Of a stretch of 58,112 nucleotides of DNA, positions 22,808-33,753 are shown in pieces. A model generated the notes under the pieces. The model ran no database searches and was not told the origin of the DNA. It worked only from the letters and a program-made list of their open reading frames with translations. Position numbers and translations under genes: made by a program. The stretch spans positions 844 to 58,955 of the forward strand of contig WPDH01000131.1 of assembly GCA_019137255.1 (NCBI GenBank), written 5' to 3'. The stretch's first letter is position 1. Every line of letters begins with the position of its first letter. This DNA comes from Corinectria fuckeliana. Its lineage: Eukaryota; Ascomycota; Sordariomycetes; Hypocreales; Nectriaceae.

Positions 22808-23930
22808 GGTGAACCGAGACCTGCTTGGACGCAGGATGTTGTCGATAGCAGGCGCGAAGGCAAAGTCGCGAGATGGTAAAAGTTGTAGGTCAAGCTATCT
22901 CACCACGGCAGAAGTGCGGGTGAACTAGGATTCTCGGTGACCATCGGTGAGAGCAAAGTGCACTAGAGCGACGTACCCGCAGGTCTTTAATGATGGCTTT
23001 TCCATTAAGGACCGACGGGTGCATAATAGTCAAATTATATTCATGAAGAATTGCTCTGTCATCTACAGCTTCACTGTTGTTCTTTATCTATTGTCTTAAA
23101 TATCTGCATGTCGTAAGACCAAGGGGGAGGGGACGTTAAGTACCGGTAAGCCAATGAAGGTTTGGCCCTGAAATAGGTAGGTCAAAATGGCACATTCTCT
23201 CCCGAAACTTCAATACTGAGGGGACTATAGTGGCTAATACCTAGAATTTGAGATATTACAGCAGGTTACGGAATATGTCACATGAGCGTAGCACGGAGTG
23301 AGGTGAGTGCGCATGGGGGGTTGGTGTAAGTCAAACGGTCATCCTGTCTTGCGGCCCAGCTAAGAAGCCCAGACAATTATGCTGCTCGGCAATCCTACCT
23401 GTCCGAAAAAGGAGACTAGACTCGGAACGAGACTTGGTAATAGGGCAGCCTAGAAGTGCTGCATTGTTACCTATCTTACCTACGCGGACTGCACCCAGCG
23501 ATACTAGAGAATTCCTTCATCAGCGGGTCCCTTCGGCGGGTTGCCTCCGGGCAAACAGGCCCAGAAGTACTAGTACATGTAGGTCTACGTGCTGCAGTAC
23601 TTCTTTAGGCTGTCCCCACAGTGGGGTATCTGGCTCATGGCCAATCAGATATCCCGAGTCCCTAGGGCATTACGCAACACTCCCTGTGCTTCAGCGCCCT
23701 CACAGCGCCACCAGGTGACCTAATTCTGACACAGTGGAGTTCGCCGTAAATCGTCATCGCCAGCCCGCCTCAGCCTCAACGCGAGTCCCGACTTCCGGGC
23801 CCGCTGCCCTCAGTTACCATCCTCCACCAACCCTCCTGGATATACTCACTGGAATCGACTCTTCTACATCGCAACCGATGACCTCGCCAACTATCCTCTG
23901 ACCGTTCCCCTCAGTCGTCTCGTCGTCGCC
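22808..23930. other. Divergent intergenic region, PRP22 and PMP3-like
   Basis: It contains AT-richer sequence around 22990-23110 and a GC-richer half before the Pmp3-family start. No coding content is recognisable; the small plus-strand frame at 23434-23718 has no supporting features. It is probably two promoters. Confidence 0.35.
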
Positions 23931-24547
23931 ATGTGCTCCGCAGACATCTTCCTCGCGCTCATCGCCGTCCTCTTCCCGCCGCTGCCTGGTAAGTCGTCGC
24001 ATCACGTCACATTCCGTCGAATGCCCTCGCCCCTCGTTCCTCGCTGTGCTGTGTCATCGGGCAACTCCAAAACAATCCTCGCTAACTCGGTCGCGCAGTC
24101 TGGGTGAAGCGCGGAATCTGTGGCGCCGACTCCCTCATCAACATCCTCCTCTGCGTCCTCGGCTACATCCCCGGCCTGCTGCACTCGTGGTACATCATCG
24201 CAAAGTTCCCCGAGCCGCCCTACGAGTACGAGGCGCTTCCCCAGGATCGCGAGGGCGGTCGTGTCACGTACGTCTACGTCCAGTGCCCCCAGGGCCAGCA
24301 GGGCCAACACCAGCACACCCAACAGCCCAAGAACCAACAGCCCAAGTCCCAGAAGCAGCCCAAGCCCCAGCATCCCCAGGGCATGAACTACGGCACCCAG
24401 AGCTACGCCGCCGTCGCCGCAAACCCAGCCCCTCCTCAGGAGCACGGCGTCATCGATGCCGGCGAAGGAAGCTCCGACAACCAGGGCGTCCCACCGTCCT
24501 ATGCCGAGGTCGTTGCTGGCGACCACAAGGTTCAGTCGCAGGATTAG
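23931..24547 (+). CDS. Pmp3-family membrane protein with long Gln-rich tail
   Basis: Exons 23931-23988 and 24099-24547 give 168 residues. The 110-bp intron (donor GTAAGT, branch GCTAAC, acceptor GCGCAG) splits the Val codon between the two membrane helices. Residues 1-60 form the Pmp3/RCI2 (UPF0057) module: two hydrophobic helices (IFLALIAVLFPPLP and INILLCVLGYIPGLLHSWYIIAKF) around a VKRGICGADS turn. Small proteins of this family sit in the plasma membrane and affect membrane potential and cation tolerance. Yeast Pmp3 is only 55 residues, whereas here about 110 hydrophilic residues follow, rich in Gln, Pro and Lys (QQGQHQHTQQPKNQQ region) and ending in a PPSYAEV motif. The tail looks disordered; the PPSY could bind a WW domain such as that of an Rsp5-type ligase (inference). 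Confidence 0.85.
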
Positions 24548-24923
24548 GCCATGGGTGCTGCAAAGCAATAACCCAAGTACGGTTCTGATAGTAGCTGTAA
24601 CATGATGGGGTTGTATTCTTTACTGGAGGGCAAGGGTCTTTGTTTCCCAATGACAACCATTCGGAATTATATGGGAGTTTATCGGGAATTGATTTTGTAA
24701 GGGTTGCTTACCACAGACGTGCTCTGTAACGATGGGAGGGATGGCGTTGATTCTGCTCTTTTCTCTAGATAACACATCACCCAACCACTGGTCTTGAAAA
24801 TGTGCTCCGGTTTATGACCCTTTCGTCCCTATTTGAAGTGGCTCGCCCTGGTCTCAAGCAAGATGCAATTCTGCCACCGCCTTCTATAATGATCTTAGAA
24901 GCTACTACACCAGGACTTGTTGT
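24548..24923. other. Convergent 3' intergenic region
   Basis: About 375 bases between the stops of the Pmp3-like gene and ARB1. It presumably holds both 3' untranslated regions. Nothing else was recognised. Confidence 0.35.
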
Positions 24924-26498
24924 TCACCCATCCCTCGCTGCGATGGCATGCTGCCTCTCCTCTGCTTCCGGATCATGCACCGACGGCGCTGGCCGGTCCG
25001 AGTCTTTGGGGGGCTTGTAATGTCGCATCAACTCCTGCGGCAGATACGTGTAGAACGTCGGAACGATAATGTCAACTGTCTTGACAAATCTAAGGCCTAC
25101 GTTCAGCTCGTAGATGGTCAGTCTGGCCTTCATACCCACCGGCATGTGCGATAGGATGTCGTCGTCGAAAAACAGCGTCATCTTGTCCTCCGCGATAGGC
25201 CACGGGACCTCGGGAGTCACCCAGTCGTCCTCGATGGTCGCCGGCTTGAAGATCGCCTTGCCGATAGCGACTTGCTTGACCCCGCCGTTGCCAATGACGA
25301 GCGACTTGACCCGGCGGACAATGACCTCGCTGGGCCGCGTAACCTCGACTAGCTCAAGGGTGCAGGTAAACTCTTTGATAACTCTGGGTTCCTGCTGGCA
25401 AAGTCGGGAAAACACCTCCGGCTCGTCCATCAGTGCGAAGGCCGAATAAAAAGCGGACTTTGCGTCGAAGCCTTCCGGGCGTGTAAACTCCTGAAACGAC
25501 CAACTCGTGGCCGCGTCATCTGGGCGGAAGAGCTCTCCCGCAGCAAGGTTGAACTGGCCAGGCAAGGAGGCATAGAGCTTTCGCAGCATGGGCCACTCGG
25601 TCCGCGCATCGTCGCACACACCCAGAGCTGCCTTGACGCTGGTTTCATACTCGGGGCACACATCGTGCTGGAGCACGTATCGCAGGAAGTTCTCGACCAC
25701 GTCAATGCCCTGCGCCATGCGTACCAGCTCAAACGACGTGAGGTTCACTAGCGTCACGGAGAAGAAGCCCGCTGCGACGCCAGCGAAGTCAACGGCCCAG
25801 GCACTCCCGTCTCCATTGAAGAAGCGGTCGCCGGCGGACGAGTTACCGTAGATGATGTCGGTAGCGGTGGCGTCACGGCGCTGAGCAGGAGTTAGGTCTC
25901 GGAGGTCTTGACGGCCATGTCCACCAAAGACAGCAGGGGAAGTGTCGACGCCGCCGAGAAAGAGGTACTCGCTGAACAGCAGGGTGCGGTCAGCCTGGAG
26001 ACGGCGGCGGGAACGGAAGCGTTGGATGCAGGACTGCATGCGTCTACTCAATTGTCAGCACTTATTCGCATCTAGCTAGGGATCTTTGGGCTCGTACTCG
26101 GTAAAGGGCAAGTCCCTAAGAAAGCAGAGTCAGTTAAATTCGGCGAAACTAGCAGGGCCAGATTACACAACATACGAGGCGTAGATTTCGGTCTTTTCCT
26201 CTTCGGCTTCGTCAGGGGTCATGGGCGGATCGGCGAAGTACTCTAAGCCTCCCGTCAGCTTACGAACTATGGTAAGTTGCAACGCACGTCGATATTGCAC
26301 ACCTTCGAAGCCATTTCCGCGGTTCTTGGGGAGGGCGGTCGGGCCTCGCGCGGCTATGGACTTGTTGCGCGGCTTGGTGGTTTTTGTCCTTGCGATTCCC
26401 TGTAGGGAGGTGTTGTGGAGGATGGGAAGCGAGGTCGATTTGTCGCCTTGATCTTCAGCTGAAACTGACTCCCCTCGCCGAGAACTTTCCGAAGACAT
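24924..26498 (-). CDS. ARB1: Argonaute siRNA chaperone complex subunit Arb1
   Basis: Four exons on the minus strand: 26498-26303, 26242-26176, 26115-26098 (18 nt) and 26043-24924, giving 466 residues. Introns are 60, 60 and 54 bp, with donors GTGTGC, GTATGT and GTACGA and acceptors CTTAG, CTTAG and GTAG. The joined frame rebuilds the conserved family start: NGFEEYFADPPMTP, then an EEEK...IYAS segment, DLPFTE, and RMQSCIQRFRSRRR. The body (about 95-440) is the Arb1 domain, with YLFLGGVDTSP and an FFDDDILSHMPVGMKA segment. In fission yeast Arb1 works with Arb2 to hold duplex siRNA on Argonaute and supports RNAi-directed heterochromatin. A Lys/Arg-rich N-terminus suggests nuclear entry. Fission yeast Arb1 has 399 residues. 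Confidence 0.87.
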
Positions 26499-29400
26499 TG
26501 TAGTTACGGCGACTGGAGGATGCTCTAGGCAGTGACAAGCACAGTCCTAGGTGGGTTGAATGCTTCGGAGTTGTGACGCTGACGATTTCGAGAGGGAAAT
26601 GAGGTTTTAAGGAGTCTGTGATTCATGTCAACGGCGTTCGGGTGCAGCAGAGATGTTGAGTAGCCTGCTGGAAACCGTTTGCTTCGGATGGTAGCAAGCT
26701 TGAACTCGGGACGTTCAAGCAGGCTAGATTGTATCGGCTTGCTTGCCAAGCCTAGAAGAAGTTGGAGCTGGGATGATGCCGGAGAAGGCAGGAAGGCAAA
26801 GCCTCGTTGGAATGCAAAACCGGCGTAGGGAAGGAGCTACAAAGGCAGGTTTGAGGTTGCCAGCTGGCGAGAGTTGGTGTTACAGCTGGCAACGCCTGTT
26901 TGCAGCTGTTTGGCTTTGCCGAGCCTCTTATACAGCTCCTAATAAGCGAGAGCAGCCCCAGAGAACCAGTGCGATGCATCCAATGCCAATGAGATCATTG
27001 TCACTAAACGTAGAATTGCTATCCGTCTATTTGGCGTAGTAGCAAAGACTCCAATTCACGGTCTTGTGTGTCAAAGACGAACACGAACATTTAGGAAGCC
27101 GAAGAGCATGGTAAGCTCGCCATGAGGATGTCATTAGGATCTTCAGCAGGGGCAGGCCTCAAACTAGCAAAAGGCGAAGACGAAAGTGCAGAGGTTGAGT
27201 TACCCATGTCAGCCCTGCCTCCACTAATCCCACGATGGATCCCTTAGGTTGTGCACTCGCACACCAGCGCTCGGCCACTTGCCACGGTCGTGAATGGAAC
27301 GGACTACTTCTGCAACAATACGGGGCAATACGAAGCAGCCCAGGCAAGCTGCAGCTAGCTTCAGACGTACCTGATAGGTAGGTAGCGATGCCCAAAGATT
27401 CCGTAGCCGCGTGCGACGATACACAGCGAGGCTGATTGAGGCATCCGGCGGGAAGCGACACGGCCCATCCCGCCACGGACGTGATTTGTTGACGGCGTTA
27501 CAGTAATCTACGCGGGACACGGTGACGAAAGTGGTGAATGAAGGGCTAGCTGTCTGCAATTGATTGGAGGAAAGTAGACAGCCGAGGGTCACATGATGAT
27601 GATCCCTTGGAGGGGATTGTGACAAAACCCGGCCCATTGTAGGATTGGATAATTGGAGTAGGCGATGGGTGCCAAAACGGTCAGAAAAGCATACAAAGCT
27701 TGCCGAAAAACAAGCCGATGTGCAAGCCGATGTGTCTGCGCTTCACGATTGTTAAGGGACGGAGGTCAAAACGAGTCAAAGCACACACCTGCAGCCAGCC
27801 AGCCACAAGCCCAAGGCTTTCAGCACGTGGGCATTTCGGATTCCCCCAAACAGTCGGTGGTCAGACGGAAGACAGTCAATCCAGATGTGCATCCAATGGG
27901 AAGTGCACACGGGTGGCACAGTACTTCGTATTACATACTTAAGTAGGCATGGTTTGTCTCTGGTTGCCACCTTGTGTTCTCACCGAGCTGGTCCTACTAG
28001 TCGTCGTCACTTGGAGGAGGGGCGGGACGGGCTGGAAGACGGGAAATGGGAATCAACAACGAAACCGAGCGGTCGGTTTATTGATGGAAATACTTGTCGC
28101 CGACCATCATCTTCGACTGTGTAGTTCAACTTCAACTACTTCGTATAACACCGGTAAGCTACTACTAGTCCACGTGAGTACCTCGGTAACTACTGCAAGT
28201 ACCAGCTGAGGACAAAGCATACCAGCACCAGCACGGTGTGAAACGCCCCAAGTTTGTGCAGAGTACAGCAGCCAGCTCACTTCTGTGTGCCTCGCATCAA
28301 GCAACAAAACGGCGACGGCCTCCAAAGTTCCTTTTCACTATTGCACTAGTGAGACAAAGATGATGTGGTCGACTAGGTCCGTATGCTGTGCTCGCTCCAG
28401 GGCGGACTCTCGAAGTCCATGCATCCTTACCTATCCATGGGGCAAAAAGCAGCGTCAGCCCATCGGATCTATTGGCGAGCAAGCGAGGAAAATGAACAGG
28501 CCCCTGGAAAAGGCGATTGTGGCGGGCAGACTCCATGACCAGCAAGCCCTGACAGGCGCCGACGCTCTGACACTAGAGTGGCGGAGCTGTGCGCAGCCAT
28601 TTCGCAGTGGCTGGTTTCAGTGGACGATTTGTTGTTTGTTAGTAGTACGATACACCGGTCCCTAGAGTACCTAGGTAATTAGCAGCCAGGAAGTCTCACC
28701 ACCAACCTAACCAAGCCAACACTGCGCCAACATAGTCCATCACTAAGGCGAGCTTGGCTTCATCAGAAGGAGTACTTCGTACTACCTCAATTTCCTTGAA
28801 AGACTGTTATACATATTGAAATTGCAAAATACTGTAGTTGATGGCGTGCGTATTCTACTCTTTTGGGCGGCACAGTTCATCACATCGCCTCTGCCTCGTT
28901 TCGCATCGTTGCGAAAGTCTGCTTCTTCTCCTTCTCTGGCGGTCTGGCTTCTTATTCACGTCTCAAGCTACTCTTTGGGCGCCATATAAACTTGGATAGA
29001 TTCGCCTTCGAGCTAATCCAGACTATCCCCTTCGGGTCCTATTCAAGCCAGTTCCAGCTTCTAGACCTACTAGTTCACGTTACACCAGCTACTGTTACGC
29101 TATCTGCATTGCCTGCTTGCGTGGCCTTCGATTTCGAAACCTCTTTTCGAAACCTTGGCTCCTTTGCCGCCTCTCAGCCAACCTGACGAGCGTACGTAGT
29201 ATATTGCCTTCCCTCCCCTGGTGTTCCTTGGGTGTTCCTTGGTGTTCCTTGATGCGTTTCTCGTTGGTGTCCCTAGTTAGTGCGGAAGCTTAGCAAATCG
29301 CAAGGTTGACCTTGGCTCACCAGTTTTCAGTTTTGGCATTTCCAGTTTCGCCACCACTACCTCACACCCGACGAGACGGGATCTCCTCCGCTGTTCCCAA

Positions 29401-30107
29401 ACTACGCTGAACGCTGTAATTATTGCGCGGCGACAGACCAAATCAGATCCGATCAAGGACCAAAAGAAACCGAAAAAACTGAAAGGAAAAAAAACCCCGA
29501 ACACTCGCTTGTCGCTCATCAATGTTCAGTTCGGAAGCGAGGAACCTTTGACGCTGATCCGTCGTGACAAAAAGTCATTTCCCCCCTGAAAGCCGCCCGA
29601 GCCCCGAGTGCTTGGACTGGCTCTTTGACAGTGACCAAGGTTTGCTGTTTACTAGATTCCTTTCTCAATCGTTGAATGTCAGCTCTATATCACTCTCCTT
29701 CGCTCTCCCTCACTCCTCTCTCTTCGCCCTCCACCAACCAACTCAAACCCTCCACTACCCGAAATAAAGGCCTAGGCGCCGCCGCCCCTACTGCACACTG
29801 CACACATTCGCTCTGCGCCTTCGCTCCGCCCGCCTCTTCCTGGCTCACTCTTCTGTGGCTCACGCTCGCCCACGCAACCACGCTCATCACACTCCGCTCC
29901 GCCATCCGGCGCCTCCTTCTTCAGCTCTCCCTTCTTTACCGCCGTTTGATTCAGGCCTCTTTTTCTATTGACCCTTTTTCTTCTTTTTTTCTGTCTCTCT
30001 TTTTTTCCCCTTCCTCTTTATCGCGCCTTCTACTCTTCGTTCCTCTCGTACCGTCGTTCCCCCACTCTCCCAACCATCACTTGGGACCACCTAGGACGCA
30101 ATTTACC
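26499..30107. other. 3.6-kb divergent intergenic region, ARB1 and inositol kinase
   Basis: No convincing protein gene was found on either strand. Features seen: a palindromic AGTACTTCGTACT at 28771-28783 with close variants at 27920 and 28135; a tandem GGTGTTCCTT repeat (three units) at about 29219-29250; and a long C/T-rich tract from about 29640 to 30060 that is probably the leader of the kinase gene. A 107-codon frame at 28863-29186 ends near a GTACGT donor-like site and could be part of a spliced leader or an unknown short gene, but nothing in it is recognisable. Confidence 0.4.
28771..28783. repeat. Perfect short palindrome AGTACTTCGTACT
   Basis: Five-base arms AGTAC and GTACT around TTC. 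Near copies AGTACTTCGTATT (about 27920) and CTACTTCGTATAA (about 28136) occur in the same intergenic region. It could be a protein-binding site or a small dispersed repeat; no function can be assigned. Confidence 0.4.
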
Positions 30108-31400
30108 ATGATGCCCGTCACCAAAGAGATACCGCATCGCGACTCCCTCCGCGACTACAACCACGCGGTCGCCGGCCAGTGAGTACTCTGTCGCTCCCTT
30201 TGCGATTCTTGCGATTTGCGCCGCGCTGTTTGCGACCCCGCGCCGACTCCGCGCACTCTTGCGCCTCGATGCATCTTCAGCCTCGCAACGCACGGCAGTT
30301 TATCCCCGGGACCTCCGATGCTAACCAGCGACAGTGCCGGCACCTTGTGCAGCGCCAATGGCGAGTTGTTCATCAAGCCATGCACACAGTCCGAGATTGA
30401 CTTCTACCAATCCGCAAACCGAAGACACCCCGACTTCGCCGACCTGATGCCCTTGTTCATGGGAGACCTCTCGCTGACCGACCCCGCCGACACGCACATC
30501 AACGAGGCCGTCGCAGGCGTCATCTCCCAGTCCGGCGACATTGAGAGCACCAAGGCACAGATCGTCGCTACCGTCGCAGAGCAGGTCGCCCTCGTCGCTC
30601 CCCAAGCCGCCAAGGACAACAACACCTGGGTACCTAACAAAGACAACAAGATCAAGACGGACAAGGCGGTGGTACTGGAGAATGCGACCTTTGGCTTCAA
30701 GAACCCCAATATACTCGACGTGAAGCTGGGCGTGCGTTTGTGGGCAGATGATGCCCCGGCGCAGAAGAAACAACGATTCGATAAGATCTCCTCCGAGACC
30801 ACCCACGGCAGCATGGGTTTCCGGATAGCGGGCATGCGAGTCTTCCGCGGGTCGGAGGACCCTGCCGAGTTGAACGACGAAGAGTACAAAACCTACGACA
30901 AGGACTACGGCCGAGTGACGGTCAACGAGGACAACGTGGTCGACGAGTTTCGCAAGTTCATCTTCTGCAAGGCCGCCGGCATCAACAAGGACCTCGGCCA
31001 GGCTGTCTGCGAGGCATTCGTGCAGGATCTGCGACGGGTAGAAGACGTCCTCTCGCGACACGAAAGCCGCATGTACTCGTCTTCGCTACTTTTCGTCTTC
31101 GAGGGCGACGGCGAGGCCCTGCGCGACGCCATCGAAGACAACAACGCCCTAGTCGACTCGGAGGCAGGCATTGGCCAGGCGGCTCGCACCACCAAGAGAG
31201 TTGATAGCGGTATCGCTCTTGACGACGACGACGAGCTGGACGACGACGATTCAGACATGGAATCTTCCCTGCCGCAAATATACTCGTTGAAACTGATCGA
31301 CTTTGCCCACGCCGCCTGGACCCCCGGCCAAGGCCCCGACGAGAATTCTCTGACCGGCGTGCGGAGCCTAGCCCGCATCTTCGAGGAGTTGGCACAATAA
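30108..31400 (+). CDS. IPK2: Inositol polyphosphate multikinase (Ipk2/Arg82)
   Basis: Exons 30108-30178 and 30335-31400 give 378 residues. The 156-bp intron (donor GTGAGT, branch GCTAAC, acceptor GACAG) rebuilds the conserved VAGH...ANGELFIKP start, where the nucleotide-binding lobe begins. The kinase signature PNILDVKLG (148-156) carries the inositol-binding Asp and Lys, and SLKLIDFAHA (341-350) carries the metal-binding IDFAH. GSMGFRIAGMRVF (182-194) is also typical. An acidic run (about 319-332, mostly Asp) interrupts the domain just before IDFAH, as in yeast Arg82. The enzyme phosphorylates IP3 to IP4 and IP5 and, in yeast, links inositol phosphates to nuclear transcription control. The two adjacent ATGs at 30108 and 30111 are equivalent candidates. 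A long CT-rich leader precedes it. Confidence 0.93.
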
Positions 31401-32136
31401 CCAGAACATTGCACGGACACACGGAAGCAATGAAGAGAGCACAGCGATTTGGGGTTTGCTTTACCAACCGAAACAAAAAAGGGGCTGGAAGCAAGGACGC
31501 ATACTGCTAGACGGGACGGCCGGCTACACACAACCGATACCCAGCGCGACAGACGATGGTAGAAAACGCTCCACGGCGGAGACGATATGGCGCACGGTTG
31601 CCCATGATGATGACTCTTGATTTCTCAGGTCCCTCGTGCTATCTGCTTGGCAGGGGATCCGGCGTTGACACTGGGGAGTTTTTCCAAATACATGTATACA
31701 ATAGTGAGGACATTAGAAGATCGCATTCATCGGCAGGTACGGGGTAGACATGATATGGCGAAAGCACAGCGGGGGGAGTGCTGGGTCCGAGTGCATGTAC
31801 TACTAGATGTATACACGACAATCCATGGACTCTGTCTGTTTGTCTTGAAACTAAAACCACCGCGCATCCAGACAGTGCTAGTGACGAAACAAGGGTTGCT
31901 GGCTTGTCTGCACTTATCAATGTTTCTGTCTTTTCTACTCCGTAATGCTTGCTTGACCACTACCGGGGATATATTCCCGCTCCATCTTTGTCATCGCACG
32001 GTCCAGGGTGAGGCTTCTGGAAAGCTTCCACGCAGGCTCCACCGCTGCAGAGAGCTCCGCAACACCACACTGCACATTGCGCCGGCACAAAAAAGTTCAC
32101 CTCCAGTACTCGCCTCCTCGATCGATGTAGCCGGCC
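31401..32136. other. Intergenic region, IPK2 to CLP1
   Basis: About 735 bases holding the IPK2 3' end and the CLP1 promoter. It has no recognised coding content; open frames such as 31617-32267 overlap the CLP1 start and lack features. No TATA box is evident. Confidence 0.35.
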
Positions 32137-33753
32137 ATGTCGATTCCAGGCCTGGGCCAGATCCCCGCGCAGGTAACAATTCTAGACCCAGCCCAACTGC
32201 ACAAGAGACTCCCAGCAAACAGACAGACAAGCCCCGTGTACTGTTCTCACTGACCGACTCTATCTAGCCCACTGCCTCGTCCACCCGCATCATCACCCTC
32301 CGCCCCGCCTCAGAATGGCGCTTCCAAGTCCCCCTGGGCTCGCCCCTCGTCCTCAAGCTCCTCTCGGGCACCGCTGAGAAGGACGGCGTCGAGCTCGCCC
32401 CGCGCAACGCCTACACCTTCTCCGGCCTCAAGTCCAAGATCCTGTCCTGGCACGGCTGCGAGCTCGAGATCGACGGCCGCTGCGACCGCGAGTTCGTCAC
32501 CGAGTACGCGAACCCCACCGAGAACCCGGCCAACGCCCACCTGAACCTACACGGCCAGCTCAACGAGATGCGCGTCGTCGCCGCCAGAGAGGGTACAGAA
32601 GGCCCCCGCGTGCTTGTGGCCGGGCCTGCCAACTCCGGCAAGACGACGCTGGTGAAGACGCTGACGAGCTACGCGACCCGCCAGGGCTACCAGCCGCTGC
32701 TGGTCAACACAGACCCCCGGGAGGGCATGCTGAGCCTTCCGGGCACGCTGAGTGCGAGCGTCTTCGCGACAGTCATGGACCCCGAGGCCGTGGACGGCTG
32801 GGGGAGCACCCCGACCAGCGGGCCTAGCAGCGTGCCGGTGAAGCTGCCGCTGGTCTTCTACTACGGCCGCGAGTCGCCCGAGGACGACCCCGACTTCTAC
32901 CGCGAGATCACAGGCAAGATAGCCAGCTCTGCCAGCGGCCGCCTCGGCGAGGACGTGAGCGTCCGCAGCTCCGGCGTGATTGTGGACACCTTGGGGATCA
33001 GCGAGGAGAGCAAGGTTGGGATAGACCTGCTCGCGCACCTCGCCGACGAACTTTCAAGTATGCATAACGGAAAACCTTGCGGCGCAGGCACAGTGCTAAC
33101 TGGGACGCTGCAGTCAATGTCATTGTCGTGGTCGGGGGCGCCGCGCAGATGAACACCGAGCTGTCGAGGCGGTTCGGCAGCGAAAGAACGAGTCTCGGGG
33201 AGCCCATTAGCGTCGTCCATCTGGACCGTTCGGACGGCGTGGTGGTGCGCGACGAGAACTTCATGCAGCACTGGAGAGAGGCGGCTATCAAGGAGTACTT
33301 TTTTGGCGACGCGAGGCGGACTTTGAGTCCTCTCATCCAGCAGGTCGACTTTGACAACGTGGTCATCTACAAAACCTCGGAACGTACGTGTGCCATCACC
33401 GCTCTTCGCTTCTTCTAACCCCTACCCTTTCCATGGAGGGGCAGCGTAGCCATGCGAATCGGACTGACCGAACTGACCGGACTGTATTAGACACCACCTA
33501 CGGCGAGGAATCGCTCCTCCGCGAAGTACCCTCATCGCCCATGCAGCACTGGACGCTGGCCATCATGCACGCGTCGCCCAAGGACCCGCCGGAGACGGTG
33601 CGGGCGGCGAGCGTCATGGGCTTCGTGTACGTGTCGGACGTGGACGAGGAGCGGCGCAAGATCAAGCTGCTTTCGACGGTGAGCGGGCGGCTGGGCGATC
33701 AGCCGCTGGTGTGGGGGAAGTGGCCGGAGCCGTACATCAACTTGCTGGGATAG
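32137..33753 (+). CDS. CLP1: mRNA 3'-end processing factor Clp1
   Basis: Four exons, 32137-32172, 32268-33057, 33114-33383 and 33491-33753, give 452 residues. Introns are 95, 56 and 107 bp with donors GTAACA, GTATGC and GTACGT. The first exon encodes only 12 residues. The N-terminal beta domain (TLRPASEWRFQV, GTAEKDGVELA) leads into a P-loop GPANSGKT (131-138) and the central ATP-binding domain (PLLVNTDPREG, VIVDTLGI, VIVVVGGA). The C-terminal domain has SPMQHWTLAI and GFVYVSDVDEERRKIKLL. Clp1 is a subunit of cleavage factor IA, bridging Pcf11 and the cleavage machinery at polyadenylation sites. Length fits yeast Clp1 (445). The P-loop keeps the GKT lysine, so ATP binding is likely; kinase activity cannot be judged. 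Confidence 0.93.

Noticed and set aside
27660..27950. Cys-containing small frame as a second metallothionein-like gene
   Set aside because: The Cys are few and not in C-x-C clusters; part of the sequence is a local duplication (AAGCCGATGTG twice).
28863..29186. A 107-codon frame upstream of IPK2 as a separate gene
   Set aside because: No recognisable domain. It could equally be leader sequence, so it is kept only as an observation about the leader.
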